This document shows positions 1-7,956 of a DNA stretch of 64,000 nt, one piece after another. How positions within the stretch are numbered: the first letter of the stretch is position 1; the number at the start of each line of letters is the position of its first letter. A program made the translations under genes and the position numbers. The notes below the pieces were generated by a model. The model was not told the origin of the DNA, ran no database searches, and saw only the letters and a program-made list of their open reading frames with translations. The stretch comes from CAYRGC01 sp964601225 (GTDB lineage: Bacteria; Patescibacteriota; Gracilibacteria; Peribacterales; Peribacteraceae), in contig CAZRMM010000005.1 of the NCBI GenBank assembly GCA_964601225.1, forward strand, positions 1 through 64,000, read 5' to 3'.

Positions 1-25
1 TTTTTTTGTATTGCCTCCTTCACCT

Positions 26-1699
26 ATGAAGCAGACATGCACTCTCTGTCGGCAATCGTTCGAGGTCACCTCCGAGGACCTCGCGTTTTACGACAAGGTT
101 TCACCCGTGTTCAACGGCAAGAAGGAACAGATTCCGTCGCCGACGCTCTGTCCCGATTGCCGCATGCAGCGGCGCATCGCGTTTCGGAACTTCTTTAACC
201 TGTATCATCGCAGTTGCGATCTTTCGGGCAAGAAAATCCTCTCCATGTACCAGGCCGGGACTCCGTTTCCGGTGTACGAAGCGGCCGAGTGGTGGAGCGA
301 CAAATGGGACGGGCTCACGTACGGTCGCGAGCCGGATCTTTCTCGTCCGTTCTTCGAGCAGTTCGCCGAGCTCTACCGTGTCGTTCCCCGCATGAACGTG
401 ATGAACACGCAGTGCGAGAACGTCGATTACTGCAGTCTTTCCCGTAGCAGCAAGAATTGCTACCTCGTGTTCGGCAACATCGGCAACGAGGACTGCTATT
501 ACGGGCACATCGTGTGGCAGAGCAAGCAGTGCGTCGATTGCCTCTACGTGTACCGCAGTGAACGCTGTTACGAGTGTGTGGATTGCGTGGAGTGCTACAA
601 CGTCGCATACGCGAGGGATTGCGACGGGTGCAGCGATTCACGGTTCCTCGTCGGATGTTCGTCGTGCAAGAACTGCTTCGGCTGCGTCGGCCTCGTCCGG
701 AAGGAATTCTGTTTCTTCAACGAGCAGCTCACCAAGGAACAGTACGAGAAACGCATGGCTGAATACAGGCCCGGATCGTACCGCCAAAACGAACTCGCTA
801 TGTCGAGGACGCTGGATTTGGCGAAGAACAGGATCGTGAAGCACTACCACGGCCGCAATTGCGAGGATGTCACCGGTGATTATCTCTACAACTCCCGGAA
901 CGTCACCCGCTGCTTCGACCTCAAGAACTCCGAGGATTGCCGTTACTGCGCGACGCTCGAGAGTTTCAAGGACGCGATGGACACCAACTTCTCCCCGGCG
1001 AAGACGGAGCTCGTCCTGGAGAACGTGTTCGTGGTCGGCTACAAGATCGCGTTCTGTCATAACGTGATGAACGACAGCAGCGACATGTACTACGGCGACC
1101 ATTGTTTCGGGTGCCGCGATTGCTTCGGCTGCATCGGTCTCAAGAACAAGCGCTACTGCATCCTCAACAAGCAGTACTCCAAAGAGGAGTATGAGGCGCT
1201 CGTACCGAAGATCATCGAAAAGATGCGTACCGACGGCGAGTGGGGGGAGTATTTCCCGATGAGCCTGAGCCCGTTCGCGTACAACGAAACCGTCGCCCAA
1301 GAGTATTTTCCGTTGAGCGAGAGCGAAGCGCGGGAAAGGGGTCTTCTGTGGAAGGAGGACGACGCGATCAAGAATCCCTACCTGGGTCCCAAGGTCGCGC
1401 TGCCGGACGACATCAAGGACGTGGAGGACGATATCTGCGAGAAAATCCTTCTCTGTGAGAAGACCAATCGTCCGTACAAAATCATCCCGCAAGAGCTCCG
1501 GTTGTACGGGGAGATGGGCATTCCGCTTCCGCGCAAGTGCTTTGATCAGCGCCACAAGGAACGCATGGCTCTGCGCAATCCCCGCACGCTCTGGTCCCGC
1601 GAGTGCATGAAATGCAAGAAAGCGATCCAGACGACGTACGCTCCCGACCGTCCCGAGATCGTATACTGCGAAGCCTGTTACCTCGCTACCGTCTACTGA
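26..1699 (+). CDS. Cysteine-rich solenoid-like protein with terminal zinc ribbons (copy 1)
   Basis: Function unknown; 557 residues from ATG 26 (a TTG lies 15 nt upstream). The N-terminus has paired cysteines C5-x2-C8 and C42-x2-C45, the latter followed by RMQRR, and the C-terminus has C527-x2-C530 and C548-x2-C551; both look like zinc ribbons. Between them, Cys recur every few residues (patterns such as NCYLVFGN, CYECVDC, CSSCKNCFGC), twice ending in the same block (NKQYSKEEYE-like), as expected of a short-repeat beta-solenoid with a cysteine ladder. The stop overlaps the start of a paralogue (TGATG), so the two are translationally coupled. I recall similar proteins in CPR genomes without a function; metal storage, redox or structural roles are guesses. 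Confidence 0.85.
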   Translation: MKQTCTLCRQSFEVTSEDLAFYDKVSPVFNGKKEQIPSPTLCPDCRMQRRIAFRNFFNLYHRSCDLSGKKILSMYQAGTPFPVYEAAEWWSDKWDGLTYGREPDLSRPFFEQFAELYRVVPRMNVMNTQCENVDYCSLSRSSKNCYLVFGNIGNEDCYYGHIVWQSKQCVDCLYVYRSERCYECVDCVECYNVAYARDCDGCSDSRFLVGCSSCKNCFGCVGLVRKEFCFFNEQLTKEQYEKRMAEYRPGSYRQNELAMSRTLDLAKNRIVKHYHGRNCEDVTGDYLYNSRNVTRCFDLKNSEDCRYCATLESFKDAMDTNFSPAKTELVLENVFVVGYKIAFCHNVMNDSSDMYYGDHCFGCRDCFGCIGLKNKRYCILNKQYSKEEYEALVPKIIEKMRTDGEWGEYFPMSLSPFAYNETVAQEYFPLSESEARERGLLWKEDDAIKNPYLGPKVALPDDIKDVEDDICEKILLCEKTNRPYKIIPQELRLYGEMGIPLPRKCFDQRHKERMALRNPRTLWSRECMKCKKAIQTTYAPDRPEIVYCEACYLATVY

Positions 1700-3375
1700 T
1701 GCCCTCCTGCAAACGTTGTTCGGCCCCCTTCGAGATCGCCGCCGCGGATCGGGAGATCCTCAAGCGCCTCGCTCCGACCGTCGACGGAAGGACGTTCGCG
1801 ATCCCCGACCCGGTGCTTTGCCCGGATTGCCGCCAGCAGCGTCGGGCATCGCATCTGAATGAGATGAGGCTCTACAAGCGCCCCTGCGACCTGACGGGGA
1901 AGATGCTGATCTCCAATTTTCATCCGAAGAACCCGCATACGGTCTACGATCAGGCGTCGTGGTACTCCGGCGCGTGGGATCCGCTTGCGTACGGCCGCGA
2001 TTTCGATTTTACCAGGCCGTTCTTTGAGCAGTACAAGGAGCTCTGCGACGTTGTGCCGTATCCGGCGCTCTTCACCGGGTACCAATACGACGAGAATGCC
2101 GATTACACGAACTATGCCGGCAAGAACAAGAACTGTTACCTGGTGTTCGACAGCGACGAGAATCAGGATTGTTACTATTCCTACAGCCTCAACGGTTCGC
2201 GTAACTGTTTGGATTGCTATCGTGTGCGGGGAAGTGAGCTTTGCTACGAATGCGTCGATTGTCAGGGATGTTACGACAGCGCTTGGCTGCAGGAATGCAC
2301 CAACTGTTCGGACAGCGCGTTCCTGTACGAATGCGTGGGATGCAAGCATTGCCTGATGTGCATCAATCTCCGGAACAAGGAGTACTGCATCGAAAACAAG
2401 CAGGTGACCAAGGAAGAGTTCGAGCGTTATCGGAAACTGCTTTCCTCGTCCTCCCGCGCCGCGTCCGCTCGCGCCCATTACGAGGGGCTGAAGCTCCTTC
2501 AGCCGCATAAACACATGTACGGCGTCCAGAACGAGGATGTGAGCGGCGAATACCTCACCGGCTGCAAGAATGCGCGTCGTTGTTACGACGGCACGGGACT
2601 GCGGGATTGCGCCTACATGTACCGAACGTTCTATCCCACCGTCGACTCGATGGATTGCGAGGCGGCTGGGGGGGATGCTTTGCTCTACGAATGCAGCTGC
2701 ATCGGGTACAACGCGCACGGGGTTCTCTTCAGCAGCAACGGCCTCGACCGCCTCGCGAACATTCTCTATTCCAGTTACGTTTTCCGCTCATCGAACCTCT
2801 TCGGCTGCGTTTCGATGGTCGGCAAGCAGCATTGCATCCTCAACAAGCAGTACGCGAAAGAAGAGTACGAGAAACTCATCCCCAAGATCATCGAGCATAT
2901 GACGAAGACCGGAGAGTGGGGCGAGTTCTTCCCCATGGCGCTTTCACCATTCGCTTACAATGAAACCATCGCGCAGGATTATTATCCGTTCATGCGGGAG
3001 GAGGCGGCGAAAGACGGTCTCTCTTGGCGCGAGGACGACGGAGCTGTCGACCAGTACATGGGCCCCGATACCGCGGTGCCGGACGATTCGGCCGCCGCTT
3101 CCGACGATCTCGCCGGCAAGATCCTGCGATGCGAGGCCAGTGGCAGGTTGTACAAGTTGCTTCCGCAGGAACTGGCATTCTATCGCCGCAAGGCCCTGCC
3201 CATTCCGCGCAGGGGCTTCGACGAGAGGCATCGCGATCGCATGGCTCTGCGCAATCCCCGCCGCCTCTGGTCCCGCCAGTGCATGAAGTGCAAGAAGGCG
3301 ATCGAGACGACGTTCGCCCCCGACCGTCCCGAGATCGTCTACTGCGAGGAGTGTTTCCTTTCTGCCGTTCACTGA
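1699..3375 (+). CDS. Cysteine-rich solenoid-like protein with terminal zinc ribbons (copy 2)
   Basis: Paralogue of the preceding gene, 558 residues from ATG 1699, which overlaps the upstream stop. The same architecture is kept: C4/C7 with C41/C44 at the N-terminus, a central Cys-ladder region (CYECVDCQGCYD, CVGCKHCLMC), the conserved block PFAYNETIAQDYYP near residue 430, and C528/C531 with C549/C552 at the end. An in-frame longer reading starting at 1603 would lie inside copy 1 and is not needed. The next gene, an ATPase, begins 1 nt after the stop. Function unknown; the tandem duplication plus coupling suggests the two proteins are made in step with the ATPase. Confidence 0.85.
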   Translation: MPSCKRCSAPFEIAAADREILKRLAPTVDGRTFAIPDPVLCPDCRQQRRASHLNEMRLYKRPCDLTGKMLISNFHPKNPHTVYDQASWYSGAWDPLAYGRDFDFTRPFFEQYKELCDVVPYPALFTGYQYDENADYTNYAGKNKNCYLVFDSDENQDCYYSYSLNGSRNCLDCYRVRGSELCYECVDCQGCYDSAWLQECTNCSDSAFLYECVGCKHCLMCINLRNKEYCIENKQVTKEEFERYRKLLSSSSRAASARAHYEGLKLLQPHKHMYGVQNEDVSGEYLTGCKNARRCYDGTGLRDCAYMYRTFYPTVDSMDCEAAGGDALLYECSCIGYNAHGVLFSSNGLDRLANILYSSYVFRSSNLFGCVSMVGKQHCILNKQYAKEEYEKLIPKIIEHMTKTGEWGEFFPMALSPFAYNETIAQDYYPFMREEAAKDGLSWREDDGAVDQYMGPDTAVPDDSAAASDDLAGKILRCEASGRLYKLLPQELAFYRRKALPIPRRGFDERHRDRMALRNPRRLWSRQCMKCKKAIETTFAPDRPEIVYCEECFLSAVH

Positions 3376-3376
3376 T

Positions 3377-5605
3377 ATGGCCCAGCGCTACATGCAGGTG
3401 ATCATTCCCCAGGGCAGTGCGGGGAGTGCCAAGTGGGAATCGAAATTCCAGGAGCTGCTGGTCAATTTGCGCAACACCGTGACGGGCAAGCGCGTGTCGC
3501 TCGAGTTTTACGGCGCTGCGCAGTACACGTACTTCTTCATCGTGCTCGATGGCGGTCTCTACGAAACCGTGGAAGGTTTGATCTACGCCACCTTCCCGGA
3601 CGCCGAAGTCCGCGAGACGCAGGACTACACGCTGCACTACGATCCCAAGAAGCACGCCCTCGCCGGCGCCGAGATCACACTGCATCATTCGGACATCTAC
3701 CCCATCAAAACCTACGATCAGTTCGAGGAAGACAGCTGCTCCCGCCTCTTCTCCGTCATCTCCAAAATCGGTTCCAGCGACCAGGCGTGGGTCCAGATCG
3801 TCGCCGAGCCGCTCGACGATTCCGGCGGATACCACTTCTCGCGCCGCATGCGTCAGCGCAAGGCGAACATGAGCCACTTCTTCTCCATCCGCGACCGCAT
3901 GCGTGAGGGCGGGCGCGAGGGGATCAACAAGATCCGTCACGAAAAGGCCGCGGAAAAATTTCAAGAGAAGCCTTACCGCGTGAGTATCCGTTGTGCGTAC
4001 ATCACGCCGGACGCCGATTCCGCGGAATCGCGCCTCGCTGCCGTGACAGCCAGCTTTTCCCAGTTCAACGACAAAGAGATCAACTCGTTCCATGCGCACG
4101 GAGCTCACGGAAGCGGATTCCTGAAAAATTACCGCGCACGCGCGCACGCGAAGCCCGTGGTGCTCAGCACGAAGGAAGTCGCAACGCTCTACCACTTCCC
4201 GAACGCCGATGCCGTCTCGCACGTCGTGCACGTTCTCGCGCGCAAGTCCGATCCCCCGCAAGATCTCCCGAAGGCGGGGGACAAGGGCGTTTCGGCCTTC
4301 GGCATGACGAACTACCACAACAACTTCGTGCCGTTCGGCATCCGCCGGGAGGATCGCCGCCGCCACCTCTATGCCGTCGGAAAGTCCGGCTCCGGTAAAA
4401 GCAAAATGCTCGAGCTTCTCATCCGTGAAGACATCATCAACGGCGAAGGTGTGGCGGTGCTCGACCCGCACGGCGACCTCGTGGATAACGTGATGCGCTT
4501 CATCCCGGAGCACCGCATCAAGGATGTCATCCTGTTCAATCCCGCCGACACGGAATTTCCGATCGCTTTCAACCCGCTCGAGAAAATCGATGACGCGTTC
4601 AAGATGCAGCTGACCGTCGGATTCCTGGATATCTTCAAAAAACTTTTCGGCGACAATTGGACGTACCGTCTCGAGCATGTGCTCCGCTACACCACGCTCG
4701 CTCTTCTTGATAGCCCGAACACGACGGTGCTCTCGATCCTCAAAATGCTCACGGACAAGAACTACCGCCAGCGCATCGTGGCCAGGATCCAAGACAGCGT
4801 CGTAAAAAACTTCTGGGTGGCGGAATTTGCTGCCTGGAGCGAAAAATTCGATGCCGAGGCCATCACCCCCTTGTTGAACAAAGTCGGCCAGTTCGTCGCG
4901 ACGAACATGATCCGCAATATCATCGGTCAGCCCAAAACGCTCTTCAATATCCGCGATGTCATGGATAACCGGAAGATCCTCTTGATGAAGGTGAGCAAGG
5001 GTTTGCTCGGTGAAGAGAACGCTTCGCTCCTCGGCTCCATGATCATCACGAAGATGTACCAGGCGGCCATGAGCCGCGCGGATATCGCGGAGGACAAGCG
5101 TTCCGATTTTTATCTCTATATCGACGAGTTCCAGAACTTCGCGACGAACACGTTCGCGGAAATCCTCTCCGAGGCGCGCAAGTACCGCCTGAATCTCACG
5201 ATCGCGCACCAGTACATGGGCCAGCTGAACGACACCGTCCGCAAAACCGTCTTCGGCAACGTGGGTTCCATGATCAGTTTCCGCGTGGGTGCGGAAGATG
5301 CGGCGATCCTCGAGCAGGAATACAATCCCGTCTTCAAGGAGCGCGATATCATCAACCTCGGCGTGCGCGAGTTCTACATCAAGATGTCGGTGAACGGCGA
5401 ATTGCGCGAAGCGTTCTCCGGGCGCACGCTCGATGCCCCCAAGCAGGAGAAGGATTTCACGCAGCAGATCATCGAGGCCTCCCGCGCGGCGTATTGCCGC
5501 CCGAAGAAGGACGTGGAGGAGTCGCTCAAAAAGTGGGACGAATCCGCGGAGAAGGTCGAGGCGGCGATGGAAATCGATGAAAAGTTCGAGGAGCCGTTGA
5601 TTTAG
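3377..5605 (+). CDS. VirD4/HerA-like P-loop ATPase (type IV secretion/DNA-transfer class)
   Basis: 742 residues. The N-terminal third (1-300) has no motif I recognise; the ATPase core follows, with Walker A GKSGSGKS at 335-342, an AVLDPHGDL block just after it, and Walker B YLYIDEFQ with D583/E584. After it comes AHQYMGQL and a C-terminal motif typical of TraD/VirD4/HerA hexameric motors. No transmembrane segment is evident, unlike classical VirD4 coupling proteins. Such ATPases pump DNA or protein through a pore or act in conjugation or type IV pilus-like systems; no other transfer gene is nearby. It is co-transcribed with two cysteine-rich proteins, an unusual partnership. Confidence 0.8.
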   Translation: MAQRYMQVIIPQGSAGSAKWESKFQELLVNLRNTVTGKRVSLEFYGAAQYTYFFIVLDGGLYETVEGLIYATFPDAEVRETQDYTLHYDPKKHALAGAEITLHHSDIYPIKTYDQFEEDSCSRLFSVISKIGSSDQAWVQIVAEPLDDSGGYHFSRRMRQRKANMSHFFSIRDRMREGGREGINKIRHEKAAEKFQEKPYRVSIRCAYITPDADSAESRLAAVTASFSQFNDKEINSFHAHGAHGSGFLKNYRARAHAKPVVLSTKEVATLYHFPNADAVSHVVHVLARKSDPPQDLPKAGDKGVSAFGMTNYHNNFVPFGIRREDRRRHLYAVGKSGSGKSKMLELLIREDIINGEGVAVLDPHGDLVDNVMRFIPEHRIKDVILFNPADTEFPIAFNPLEKIDDAFKMQLTVGFLDIFKKLFGDNWTYRLEHVLRYTTLALLDSPNTTVLSILKMLTDKNYRQRIVARIQDSVVKNFWVAEFAAWSEKFDAEAITPLLNKVGQFVATNMIRNIIGQPKTLFNIRDVMDNRKILLMKVSKGLLGEENASLLGSMIITKMYQAAMSRADIAEDKRSDFYLYIDEFQNFATNTFAEILSEARKYRLNLTIAHQYMGQLNDTVRKTVFGNVGSMISFRVGAEDAAILEQEYNPVFKERDIINLGVREFYIKMSVNGELREAFSGRTLDAPKQEKDFTQQIIEASRAAYCRPKKDVEESLKKWDESAEKVEAAMEIDEKFEEPLI

Positions 5606-5655
5606 CTTGTTGCATGTAGCCTGTAGCTACGGGCCACTGGCTACGAGCGACAAGC
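5606..5655. repeat. Imperfect inverted repeat after the ATPase gene
   Basis: Arms at 5606-5621 and 5639-5654 pair at 13 of 16 positions around a 17-nt loop that itself holds GTAGCTAC. It begins directly after the stop codon. There is no T-tract, so it may be an mRNA 3' stabilising hairpin or a dispersed intergenic repeat rather than an intrinsic terminator. The rest of the 156-nt gap shows nothing else but a TACACT hexamer at 5749-5754, a possible -10 for the next gene. Confidence 0.5.
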
Positions 5656-5761
5656 CTCTCAAAAAAATCCCAAATCCCAAGAGATGTCATGCTTCCCTGG
5701 GGTTTTGAGCGAGGACAAACAGCCGGCATCTCACTATTTTGGATAGAGTACACTACTCCCC

Positions 5762-6970
5762 ATGTGGTTTCCCCGGTTCCTGCGGCGCCGTCCGAGCATT
5801 ACGACGTTCATCCCGTTCCTCTGCGTCGTTCTGCTTTGGAACTTGTCTTTCGGTGGATTGAAATTTCTCATAAAAAATCTCACGGTAAATCATTTGGCCA
5901 TGGCTCCGGGGCTGCTCCTTGAGCGTGTGGTCGGTTATCTCAGCGTCGGCTGCGTCATCGCTTTTCTTATCGGCGGGTGCGTCTGTCACTCGATGGGTAA
6001 GCGCTCCATCGTGTTTCTTACGGCGCTGATCGCCGTCCTCGCGCTCCTGTTTGAGTATAAGTTCGGACTGTCCTCCGAGATCACGCTGGTCTTTACGAGC
6101 ATTGTTTTGGGGTTTTGTTTTGGGTTGTTCTCCGTCGCCCGTACGGTCATCAGTTGCTACGAAATTGAACGGACCGGTCTGCGGGATACCAGCGTGAACG
6201 GCATCGTCATGCTTATCGTGATCACGGCGACGCTCGTGGGTGCCTTCGTCTCGGCAAGACTCTTCGAGCTCGTGGGCGTTCAGACGCTCTGGATTTTCCT
6301 GGGCTTTTTCGCCCTGATCGCGATGTTTTCATTCTGGTTACGATACGGGGATCAGGAAGAGATTCTCCCGATCCGCGAATCTGTCGCGAGGGTACGCAAG
6401 GAGTTTTCCTTCATTGTTTCGCATCGACACATGATTCTAATCCCCTCCGCGGGTCTCTGGGCGATCTCCATGATCGTGAGTATTAAATCGATTCCCTATG
6501 CGGAGCATGCGTACGGTATCCGCGAATCCGTGGGTTCCCTGGTCCTGATGGCGTCTGCGGTTGGAGCCGTCGCGGGAAACGCCCTCACGCTCTTTATGCC
6601 ACGGATTCGTCGATGGTTTTGGTTCCGTGTCGCAACGTATTCCTTTGCGTCGCTCGTCGTGCTCTTTCCTGTGCTCACGCAGACGTTTCATTTTATGCTT
6701 CTTTATTCGCTGCTTCTGGGAGTGGCGATGGGGGCTGCCACCAATCTCATCGACAGCGCCTATCTCGAATTCATTGCGGAGAAGAAAGTGAAGGAAAACG
6801 GAGCGGCTCTCTGCGGAATTGCCCTCAATGTACTCATCGCGTCACTTCTGGGGTTCCTTCATATTCTGCCTCCCGTATGGCATTTTGTCGTACTCGGGGC
6901 CGTGGCGGTTGGCATGGGATTCTTCGTCCTTTTTACGTTGCATGTCCTCAATGGAGAGTTGAAGGAGTAG
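5762..6970 (+). CDS. MFS-like polytopic membrane protein
   Basis: 402 residues with about 11-12 hydrophobic segments and a central charged loop near residues 200-215, the 6+6 layout of the major facilitator superfamily. The loop between segments 2 and 3 is short (HSMGKRS), a weak form of the MFS motif A. Substrate unknown; its overall form recalls LplT-like lysophospholipid transporters, but I see no decisive motif. TACACT at 5749-5754 lies 7 nt before the ATG and no Shine-Dalgarno sequence is visible, so a leaderless message is likely. It is transcribed alone and ends before a large hairpin. Confidence 0.75.
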   Translation: MWFPRFLRRRPSITTFIPFLCVVLLWNLSFGGLKFLIKNLTVNHLAMAPGLLLERVVGYLSVGCVIAFLIGGCVCHSMGKRSIVFLTALIAVLALLFEYKFGLSSEITLVFTSIVLGFCFGLFSVARTVISCYEIERTGLRDTSVNGIVMLIVITATLVGAFVSARLFELVGVQTLWIFLGFFALIAMFSFWLRYGDQEEILPIRESVARVRKEFSFIVSHRHMILIPSAGLWAISMIVSIKSIPYAEHAYGIRESVGSLVLMASAVGAVAGNALTLFMPRIRRWFWFRVATYSFASLVVLFPVLTQTFHFMLLYSLLLGVAMGAATNLIDSAYLEFIAEKKVKENGAALCGIALNVLIASLLGFLHILPPVWHFVVLGAVAVGMGFFVLFTLHVLNGELKE

Positions 6971-6981
6971 TCGTTGACGAA

Positions 6982-7055
6982 GACGCAAAAGACGCACAGG
7001 ACGCAAAAGCTTCGTCCGCATGCGTCCCTTATGCGTCTCGTGCGTCCTTTGCGTC
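6982..7055. terminator. 9-bp periodic GACGC hairpin between convergent genes
   Basis: Three GACGC units on the left (6982, 6991, 7000, spaced 9 bp) face GCGTC units on the right (7022, 7033, 7042, 7051). Left arm 6982-7005 and right arm 7032-7055 pair at 21 of 24 positions. It sits between two convergent stops, so bidirectional termination or mRNA 3'-end protection is plausible. The 14-mer GACGCAAAAGACGC recurs at 20300-20313 in another intergenic hairpin, which suggests a dispersed element. Confidence 0.5.
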
Positions 7056-7081
7056 CCGTACAAGGACAAAACGGCACCAGC

Positions 7082-7456
7082 TCAGCTTTTCCTCAGCGTA
7101 TCCCGGATCTCCGTCAACAGTTCCACTTCCTTCGTGGGTGCCGGGGGCGGCGGGGGCGGTGCATGTTTGCGGAACCGGTTCGCCTGTTTGACGAACAAGA
7201 AGATGCAGAACGCCACGATGACAAAATCGATCACCGATTGAATGAATTTGCCGTAGGCAATCGTCGATGCTCCGACCGTGAGGGCAAGATCGGAGAAGTT
7301 CACCTTGCCGGTGACAATCCCGAAGATCGGCATGACCACGTCGCCCACGAGCGAACTCACGATCTTCCCGAAGGCGCCGCCGATGATCACGCCCACGGCC
7401 ATGTCCATGACGTTGCCTTTGACGGCGAATTCCCGGAATTCCTTGATGATGCTCAT
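7082..7456 (-). CDS. mscL: Large-conductance mechanosensitive channel MscL
   Basis: 124 residues, the normal MscL length. It opens at high membrane tension to release solutes during hypo-osmotic shock. The N-terminus MSIIKEFREFAVKGN, the first pore helix (VMDMAVGVIIGGAFGKIVSSLV) and the second helix (FIQSVIDFVIVAFCIFLFV) are all typical. A proline run (PPPPPP) precedes the C-terminal helical bundle (KEVELLTEIRDTL). I chose ATG 7456 because the family begins there; in-frame starts at 7483 and 7528 would add an unconserved extension. No strong ribosome-binding site helps decide. Confidence 0.95.
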   Translation of the reverse strand: MSIIKEFREFAVKGNVMDMAVGVIIGGAFGKIVSSLVGDVVMPIFGIVTGKVNFSDLALTVGASTIAYGKFIQSVIDFVIVAFCIFLFVKQANRFRKHAPPPPPPAPTKEVELLTEIRDTLRKS

Positions 7457-7530
7457 AGGCGGAGAAGGGAAAGACGATTCCATCTTGCCAAGAACGCCGG
7501 AGATGTCCACCCTGTGCGCGCTTGGCACCC

Positions 7531-7956
7531 ATGATCGCGACTTCCGACGGCGAGATTCTGCATACCGACGAGCAGCAGGGTTGGCTGAGCGCCACGGAAT
7601 TCTTTTCCGACTGGTTCCAGCTCCAAACGGTCCGGCAGATCCGTTGCCTGCTCGAGCGGGACGGTCTCGCGTCGATGGAAAACGCAGGCACGCTTTCGTG
7701 CGTCGAAAACAGCGTTCTGCGCCTCCTGACCGCGGACGACCAATTGATCGATCTCCATATCGATCCTTGCCGCGCGCGCTTCGCGATCGTTCTCCTGCTG
7801 AGTGACGCCAAGGCGCCGCGTGACGAGGAATGGTGCGCGCTTCGTGACGATTGCCTGTTCCGCGACAGGAACGTGGACATGGGTATCTTGGGCGCGTGGA
7901 ATATCACCCGCAAGGCGCGCGAGGTGATGCAGCGGTGTGCGTGTTCCCCCGTCTGA
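7531..7956 (+). CDS. Hypothetical acidic protein
   Basis: 141 residues from ATG 7531 (a TTG at 7522 is also possible). I do not recognise the family. It is soluble, acidic, has no signal peptide or membrane segment, and carries five cysteines (for example RDDCLF and RCACSPV near the end). Its composition is protein-like while the antisense frame is Arg/Ser-rich junk, which favours this strand. The stop abuts the purB stop in the palindrome TGATCA, so the two genes converge with zero spacing. It is divergent from mscL with a short shared upstream region. Confidence 0.6.
   Translation: MIATSDGEILHTDEQQGWLSATEFFSDWFQLQTVRQIRCLLERDGLASMENAGTLSCVENSVLRLLTADDQLIDLHIDPCRARFAIVLLLSDAKAPRDEEWCALRDDCLFRDRNVDMGILGAWNITRKAREVMQRCACSPV

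Noticed and set aside
2990..5209. A 739-residue minus-strand frame
   Set aside because: Antisense to the ATPase with intact Walker motifs; composition is typical of an antisense shadow.
6982..7055. CRISPR array
   Set aside because: The 9-bp spacing and inverted halves form a hairpin; there are no uniform spacers or cas genes in the window.
7029..7913. Minus-strand frame of 294 residues over mscL and the neighbouring gene
   Set aside because: Arg/Ser-rich, overlaps mscL in another frame and is antisense to the better hypothetical gene at 7531-7956.
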